Shown piece after piece: positions 14,793-18,717 of a DNA stretch of 18,717 nucleotides. Source of the DNA: Gammaproteobacteria bacterium UBA7803 (GTDB lineage Bacteria; Pseudomonadota; Gammaproteobacteria; Pseudomonadales; Azotimanducaceae); assembly GCA_002480525.1 (NCBI GenBank), contig DLCH01000074.1, forward strand, positions 1 through 18,717, in the 5' to 3' direction. The notes under the pieces are model-generated. The model was not told the DNA's origin, ran no database searches, and was given only the letters and a program-made list of their open reading frames with translations. The position numbers were made by a program, and so were the translations under genes. Every line of letters starts with the position of its first letter. Within the stretch, counting starts at the first letter, position 1.

Positions 14793-15232
14793 GACAGCAG
14801 GTCCAGCAGGGCCTCGCGCTTGGCGGCGCTCAGGCAGCGGTAACGACGGATGAGCTGTTCCTCCTCCTCGGACAGATCACGGTGCAGCAGCCGTTCGAAC
14901 TGCTCGTGCATGGCCGGCGCCAGGGCGCGCTGCTCCTCGACGCCGGACAGCCCGCTGAACGACAGCTGCAGGCGCGCGACGATCTCGGAGTTGATGCTGC
15001 GCCGGTGATATTCGGCGGACTCCGCGAGCAGCTCGCGCATGGCGATCGGCAGGCGTACCAGGTACTTGTAGATTCGTTCTCCCACGGTCGGAAGCTCCAG
15101 CGCGGGTGTGCTGTCGCACACTTGGGACGGCCGCGAGCGCTGGATACTGCCGGATTCGGAGCGCTGGCGTGATGCCGCCAGGTTGGTCTGGTCGTCGACG
15201 CGCGACCGCACCCATGCCTTCGGTGTCTCCAT
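14789..15232 (-). CDS. Ribbon-helix-helix (Arc-like) DNA-binding protein
   Basis: This is a 147-residue protein with a disordered N-terminus (1-50) and an Arc/MetJ-type ribbon-helix-helix at about 56-92: beta strand YLVRLP, helix AMRELLAESAEYH, turn RRSINSEI and second helix SEIVARLQLSF. A charged helical tail (100-147; RDLSEEEEQLIRRYRCLS) may mediate assembly. Such proteins bind DNA as dimers or tetramers through the paired strands. The ATG at 15232 is preferred because a minus-strand promoter with its -10 at 15267-15272 would start transcription near 15260. The frame extends to a TTG at 15277, upstream of that start. The stop overlaps the response regulator ATG. Divergent to the Nudix gene, it could repress both units through the palindrome in the shared control region. 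Confidence 0.75.
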   Translation of the reverse strand: METPKAWVRSRVDDQTNLAASRQRSESGSIQRSRPSQVCDSTPALELPTVGERIYKYLVRLPIAMRELLAESAEYHRRSINSEIVARLQLSFSGLSGVEEQRALAPAMHEQFERLLHRDLSEEEEQLIRRYRCLSAAKREALLDLLS

Positions 15233-15266
15233 CGACGGCGCGCCGGATGTCTCGATCGTTCGTTTC

Positions 15267-15312
15267 AATGTACACAAGCGCGCTTCACACCGGCAAGATG
15301 GCGATCTGATAT
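15267..15312. promoter_or_regulatory. Back-to-back promoters with a palindrome (RHH gene / Nudix gene)
   Basis: On the minus strand TTGCCG (15296-15291) and TACATT (15272-15267) are 18 bases apart and would serve the RHH gene. On the plus strand TTCACA (15284-15289) and TGATAT (15307-15312) are 17 bases apart and would serve the Nudix gene. A perfect 10-base palindrome AAGCGCGCTT (15276-15285) lies in the minus-strand spacer and touches the plus-strand -35, and TGTACA (15269-15274) is beside it. This is a suitable place for a dimeric repressor. Confidence 0.5.
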
Positions 15313-15327
15313 CACGACGGGACGTTC

Positions 15328-16083
15328 ATGCAGCCACTGCAACGGGGCAACATCCGCCTGGCGGCGACGATTCTGCTGATCCGCCAGGGCGGCGGCGGGC
15401 CCGAGGTGTTCATGATGAAGCGGCCGGGCGGCGTCGATTTCCCGGACCTGCACGTGTTTCCGGGCGGCAAGGTGGACGAGGCGGACTTCGCGCCGGAGCT
15501 GGTCTCCGGGCTGTCGCCGGCGGCCGCGGACCGGCTGCTCGGCATCGAGGCCGGCGGGCTGCGCTACTGGGTGGCGGCGATCCGCGAGTGCTTCGAGGAG
15601 TGCGGCGTGCTGCTCGCCTACCGGGACGGCGGGCTGATCCGCTGGGCCGGGGAGGACGAGATCGAGCGCTTCAACGGCTACCGCCAGCAGCTCATCGACG
15701 GCGAGCTCGGCATGCTGGAGGTCTGCCGGCGCGAGAACATCCGCCTGGCCGCCGACCGGGTGCTGTACTTCAGCCACTGGATCACGCCCGAGCAGGCGCC
15801 CCGCCGTTTCGACACCCGGTTCTTCATCGCCGCCATGCCGGACGACCAGCGGACCATCGCCCACGCCTGGGAGACGGCGGACGACGAATGGGTGCGGCCG
15901 CGGGACGCGCTGGCCGCCCATGCCGACGGACGCTGGCAGATGATCTCGCCGACCCTCACCACCCTGGCGAGCATCGCCGATCATCCGGACGTGCCGTCCA
16001 TTCTCGACACGGTCCTCGCCGAGGAGCACCTGGTGGAGCTGACCGACGCGCTCCGGGCGCAGGGCATGCACGCGCTGCGATGA
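15328..16083 (+). CDS. Nudix hydrolase, NUDT19-like
   Basis: This is a 251-residue protein with a Nudix fold. The Nudix box is split: FPGGKVDEADF (44-54) supplies the glycine half and RECFEECGVLL (86-96) the REx2EExG half. About 25 residues more than in the standard 23-residue motif lie between them. This kind of insertion is a feature of the NUDT19-like branch, whose mammalian member hydrolyses CoA and acyl-CoA esters; the substrate here is unproven. The conserved glutamates E87, E90 and E91 needed for magnesium binding are present, so the enzyme is probably active. The ATG at 15328 has a GACGGGACG stretch just upstream. Its stop overlaps the ABC ATPase ATG as ATGA (16080-16083), which places it at the head of a coupled operon. 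Confidence 0.88.
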   Translation: MQPLQRGNIRLAATILLIRQGGGGPEVFMMKRPGGVDFPDLHVFPGGKVDEADFAPELVSGLSPAAADRLLGIEAGGLRYWVAAIRECFEECGVLLAYRDGGLIRWAGEDEIERFNGYRQQLIDGELGMLEVCRRENIRLAADRVLYFSHWITPEQAPRRFDTRFFIAAMPDDQRTIAHAWETADDEWVRPRDALAAHADGRWQMISPTLTTLASIADHPDVPSILDTVLAEEHLVELTDALRAQGMHALR

Positions 16084-16784
16084 GCTGGATACTCGAACTG
16101 GCCGGCGTGTCCCTGAGCTACGCGGACGGCCGGGCCCGTCGCCGGGTGCTGGCGGGCGTCGATCTCTCCCTGTCGGCCGGCGAGGTGGTGGCGCTGCGCG
16201 GGCCCAGCGGATCCGGCAAGACCACCCTGCTGAACCTGGCCGCCGGGCTGGTGCTGCCGGACGCGGGCAGCGTGCGGCTGAACACGGCTGGCGGGGTGCG
16301 CACCGTGTCCGGCGAAGACGAGGCCGGCCGGGCGGCCTGCCGGCGCGATCACATGGGCTACGTGTTCCAGTTCTTCAATCTCGTGCCGACCCTCACGGTG
16401 CGCGAGAACGTCCTGCTGCCGCTGGAACTCGCGGGCCGGGAGGCCCTCGCCGAGCGTGCCCTGGCGCGGCTCGAGACGCTCGGCCTGGGAGACCGTGGGG
16501 ACGACTTTCCCGAGCGGCTGTCCGGCGGCGAGCGGCAGCGGGTGGCCATCGCCCGGGCCCTGGCCCACGAGCCCGCGCTGGTGCTCGCCGACGAGCCCAC
16601 CGGCAACCTGGACGCCGCCAACGCGGCCAACGTGGCCGGGCTGCTCTGGCAGGAGGTCCGCCGGCTGGGCGGCGCGCTGCTGGTGGCCACCCACGACGAA
16701 GCCATCGCGGCGCGGGCCGACCGGGTCGTCGATCTGTCCGGCGGGGCTGCCGACGGGGTCGCCGACCGGGCCGCCGGCGGCTGA
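16080..16784 (+). CDS. ABC transporter ATPase, LolD/MacB/YbbA type
   Basis: This is a 234-residue ABC ATPase with Walker A GPSGSGKT (41-48), Q-loop VFQFFNLVPTLTVREN (95-110), signature LSGGERQRVAIARAL (147-161), Walker B LVLADEPTGNLD (167-178) and H205 in the H-loop. The FQFFNLVPTLT and DEPTGNLD patterns are typical of ATPases that drive FtsX-like permeases (LolD, MacB, FtsE, YbbA), which extract lipoproteins or act mechanically on the envelope. The ATG at 16080 overlaps the Nudix stop, and an FtsX-type permease follows 10 bases after its own stop. The long frame reading in from upstream is not real, because it is antisense to the RHH gene and shifted in the Nudix gene. Confidence 0.92.
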   Translation: MSWILELAGVSLSYADGRARRRVLAGVDLSLSAGEVVALRGPSGSGKTTLLNLAAGLVLPDAGSVRLNTAGGVRTVSGEDEAGRAACRRDHMGYVFQFFNLVPTLTVRENVLLPLELAGREALAERALARLETLGLGDRGDDFPERLSGGERQRVAIARALAHEPALVLADEPTGNLDAANAANVAGLLWQEVRRLGGALLVATHDEAIAARADRVVDLSGGAADGVADRAAGG

Positions 16785-16794
16785 CGGCGGCGGC

Positions 16795-18717
16795 GTGTCG
16801 CTGCTCTTCACCAGCCAGTTGCGGTTTCTGGCCCGGGCGCCCTGGAGCGCCGCGACGGCCCTGGTGGGCGTCGCGCTGGGGGTCGCGTCGGTCGTCGCCG
16901 TGCACCTGATCGGCGCCGAGGTGCAGCGCTCGCTCGAAGACGCGACGCCGCCCCATCTGGCGGCGCTCACCCATGTCGCCACGGCGTCCGACGCCGACGC
17001 GGATGCCTACTTCCGGCTGCGCGACGCGTGGCGGCGCCAGCCGGATTCCCCCATTCGCGCGCTGGTGCCGATGGTGGAAGGCCAGGCCCCCGGCGGAGCC
17101 GGGCCGGTACGGGTGATCGGCGTGGACTGGCTGGCGCTGCCGGCGGGCGCCGGCGGACCCGGCGGGTCGGCGGACGTGCTGCTCGGACGCGCGGTCATCG
17201 CCGATGCCGCGCTCCGGGCGGGCGGGGCGCCGCAGGTGTCGGTGGGTGATCGGACGCTGCAGGTGGCGGCAACGGTGGAGACGGGGCTGGGTACCGCGGT
17301 GTTCGCGGACATCGCCCTGGCCCAGCGCCTGCTGGACGCGCCGCCGTCCCGGGTCGACCGGGTGGGCATCACCCTGCGCGATCCCTGGGCCCGCTGGCGC
17401 GACCGGCTGGATGCCCTCATGCCCGGTTTCGGCGCGGGGCTGCCGGAGGATCCGGGTGGCGCCGCCCGGCGGGCGGTGGACGCGCTCGCCGGCCACCAGG
17501 GCGTGGCGTGGACCGTGCGCCCGGTGGCGGCGGAACGGCCCAGCGCCGCGCTCGCCCGGTCGGTGCTGTTCAATCTGGGGGCCCTCGGCACGCTGGCGCT
17601 GCTGGTGGCCTGGTTCCTGATCCATCAGGTGGCGGTGATCTGGCTGCGGCGTCAGCGGCTGGTGTTCGAGCGCCTGGTGGCGCTGGGGGCCGCGCCGGCG
17701 CGCCTGCGGCGGGCCTTCGTGACGCTGCTCGGCCTCGTCGGTCTCAGCGCCACGCTGATCGGCCTGGCCGCCGGCGTGGTGCTCGCCTGGGCGCTGATGG
17801 GGCTGTCGGCGGCGGCCACCGACGTGTCGCTGGCCGCCGGCGCCGGGCGCGCCCTCGATCCCTGGCTGCTCGGCAAGGCGGTCCTGTCCGGCTTCGGCAT
17901 CTGTCTGCTCGGCGGCTACGGGGCGTTCGCCGGAGCGCTGGCGGAGCCCGGCGGCGGCGCGGTGCGGTGGCGGCGCTGGCTGGTGCCGCTGCTCGGCGCC
18001 GTGATGGTCGGCGGCATCGTCTTCGACGCCACCGGCGTGCTCGGCGGGTTCGCCGCCATACTGGCGCTCAGCCTGCTGGGGGTCGCCGCCGTCGGGCCGG
18101 TGCTGGCCGGCCTCAGGCGTCGCGCGGATCGGCGGCGCGGGGCCCGGCTGAGACTGCTCGACCGGCTGGCCGTGCGCGAGGTCGCCTGGTATCCGCGGCT
18201 GCTCAGCGTCGCCCTGGCGGCGCTCACGCTGGCGGTGGCCACCAGCATCGGCATCGCCGTGATGGTGGAGAGTTTCCGCATCGACTTCGCGCGCATGCTG
18301 GATCTGCGCCTGGCCGGCGACCTCTACGTCTACGATTCCCGAGGTCTCGAATCCGAAGAACCCGGAAGCCGGCTGGCGCCGGTCGCCGGCTGGCTGGAAG
18401 CGCACCCGGACGTGCGCCGCATCAGCCGCTCCGGGCAGGCGGATGCCCGGGTCGCCGGCCTGCCGGTGGAGGTGGGCTTCGCCCGGATGGACGCCCTGGA
18501 GGCGGCGCGCTACCGGCATGGCGCGCCGCTGGCGCCCGGCGAGGCGCTCGTCAGCGAACGGCTGGCCCGGGATCTGGAGGTCGGCATCGGCGACGTGCTG
18601 CCCACGCCGGCGGGCGGGCTCACCGTCGTGGGTCTGTTTGCCGGTTTCGGTGACCCGGCCGGCCGGGTCGTCGTCGATCTCGCCAGCCTGCCGCGGCTGG
18701 GGCTCGAGCCCCGTCTG
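16795..18717 (+). CDS. FtsX-type ABC permease (YbbP/LolC-E-like), cut by window end
   Basis: The frame is open from a GTG at 16795 to the last base, giving 641 codons without a stop; the C-terminus lies outside the window. The N-terminus (FTSQLRFLARAPWSAATALVG) leads into a first helix at about 18-38, a periplasmic domain (about 40-255), a cluster of helices (about 259-280, 302-328, 360-382, 394-440), and a second module that begins with a helix at about 470-490 (ALAALTLAVATSIGIAVMV) and enters another periplasmic domain. Two FtsX cores in one chain resemble the YbbP family (COG3127), whose members are about 800 residues long, so a fifth or more is probably missing here. It pairs with the preceding ATPase. 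The GTG is the first start candidate after the ATPase stop and precedes the conserved first helix at the normal distance; no strong ribosome binding site is visible. Confidence 0.88.
   Translation, partial: MSLLFTSQLRFLARAPWSAATALVGVALGVASVVAVHLIGAEVQRSLEDATPPHLAALTHVATASDADADAYFRLRDAWRRQPDSPIRALVPMVEGQAPGGAGPVRVIGVDWLALPAGAGGPGGSADVLLGRAVIADAALRAGGAPQVSVGDRTLQVAATVETGLGTAVFADIALAQRLLDAPPSRVDRVGITLRDPWARWRDRLDALMPGFGAGLPEDPGGAARRAVDALAGHQGVAWTVRPVAAERPSAALARSVLFNLGALGTLALLVAWFLIHQVAVIWLRRQRLVFERLVALGAAPARLRRAFVTLLGLVGLSATLIGLAAGVVLAWALMGLSAAATDVSLAAGAGRALDPWLLGKAVLSGFGICLLGGYGAFAGALAEPGGGAVRWRRWLVPLLGAVMVGGIVFDATGVLGGFAAILALSLLGVAAVGPVLAGLRRRADRRRGARLRLLDRLAVREVAWYPRLLSVALAALTLAVATSIGIAVMVESFRIDFARMLDLRLAGDLYVYDSRGLESEEPGSRLAPVAGWLEAHPDVRRISRSGQADARVAGLPVEVGFARMDALEAARYRHGAPLAPGEALVSERLARDLEVGIGDVLPTPAGGLTVVGLFAGFGDPAGRVVVDLASLPRLGLEPRL

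Noticed and set aside
16393..18519. A 708-codon open frame antisense to the FtsX-type permease
   Set aside because: Its product is His/Gln/Arg/Gly-rich low-complexity sequence typical of the antisense of GC-rich genes, and the plus-strand frame has clear membrane helices and an ATPase partner.

Overview
The window is GC-rich (by eye about 70%), densely coded, and looks like a chromosomal segment of a gammaproteobacterium. The evidence is an SbcB-type exonuclease I, an ExeA/ExeB (GspA/GspB) pair, and GTAG-headed REP hairpins of the kind known from Pseudomonas and Xanthomonadales. Long antisense reading frames are expected at this base composition and were set aside. I cannot name the genus. 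No tRNA, rRNA, CRISPR array, phage or insertion sequence is visible.

Layout. 1-244: non-coding, with an inverted pair of REP hairpins and a possible -10 box. 245-898: a small Urate_ox_N-like membrane protein followed by a clear intrinsic terminator (960-989). 1022-1774: a one-helix coiled-coil membrane protein. 1855-3861: a GAF/HD-GYP protein with a large insertion inside its catalytic domain. 7212 down to 3886 (minus strand): a coupled acyltransferase-exeA-exeB operon. 7248 onward (plus): a lipoprotein aminopeptidase whose frame lacks a stop at the usual end and runs antisense through the 3' part of the next gene. 8319-9719 (minus): a SLC13/DASS anion symporter. 9720-9910: a divergent control region with repeated dyads. 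9911-11320: sbcB. 11321-11541: a cluster of REP hairpins.

11542-13778: a two-gene osmoprotectant-type ABC importer, with an ATPase and a binding-protein/permease fusion. 15232 down to 13779 (minus): a ribbon-helix-helix DNA-binding protein and an atypical response regulator, joined by an ATGA overlap. 15328 to the window end (plus): a Nudix hydrolase, a LolD/MacB-type ABC ATPase and an FtsX-type permease that is cut by the window edge.

The probable themes are second-messenger signalling, type II secretion assembly, compatible-solute or related uptake, and envelope lipid or lipoprotein transport. The points most worth a second look are the REP family with a compensatory base-pair change and orientation-specific head sequence, the interrupted HD-GYP domain, the stop-less aminopeptidase frame, the RHH/response-regulator pair with a palindrome in its divergent promoter, and the repeated dyads upstream of the symporter.
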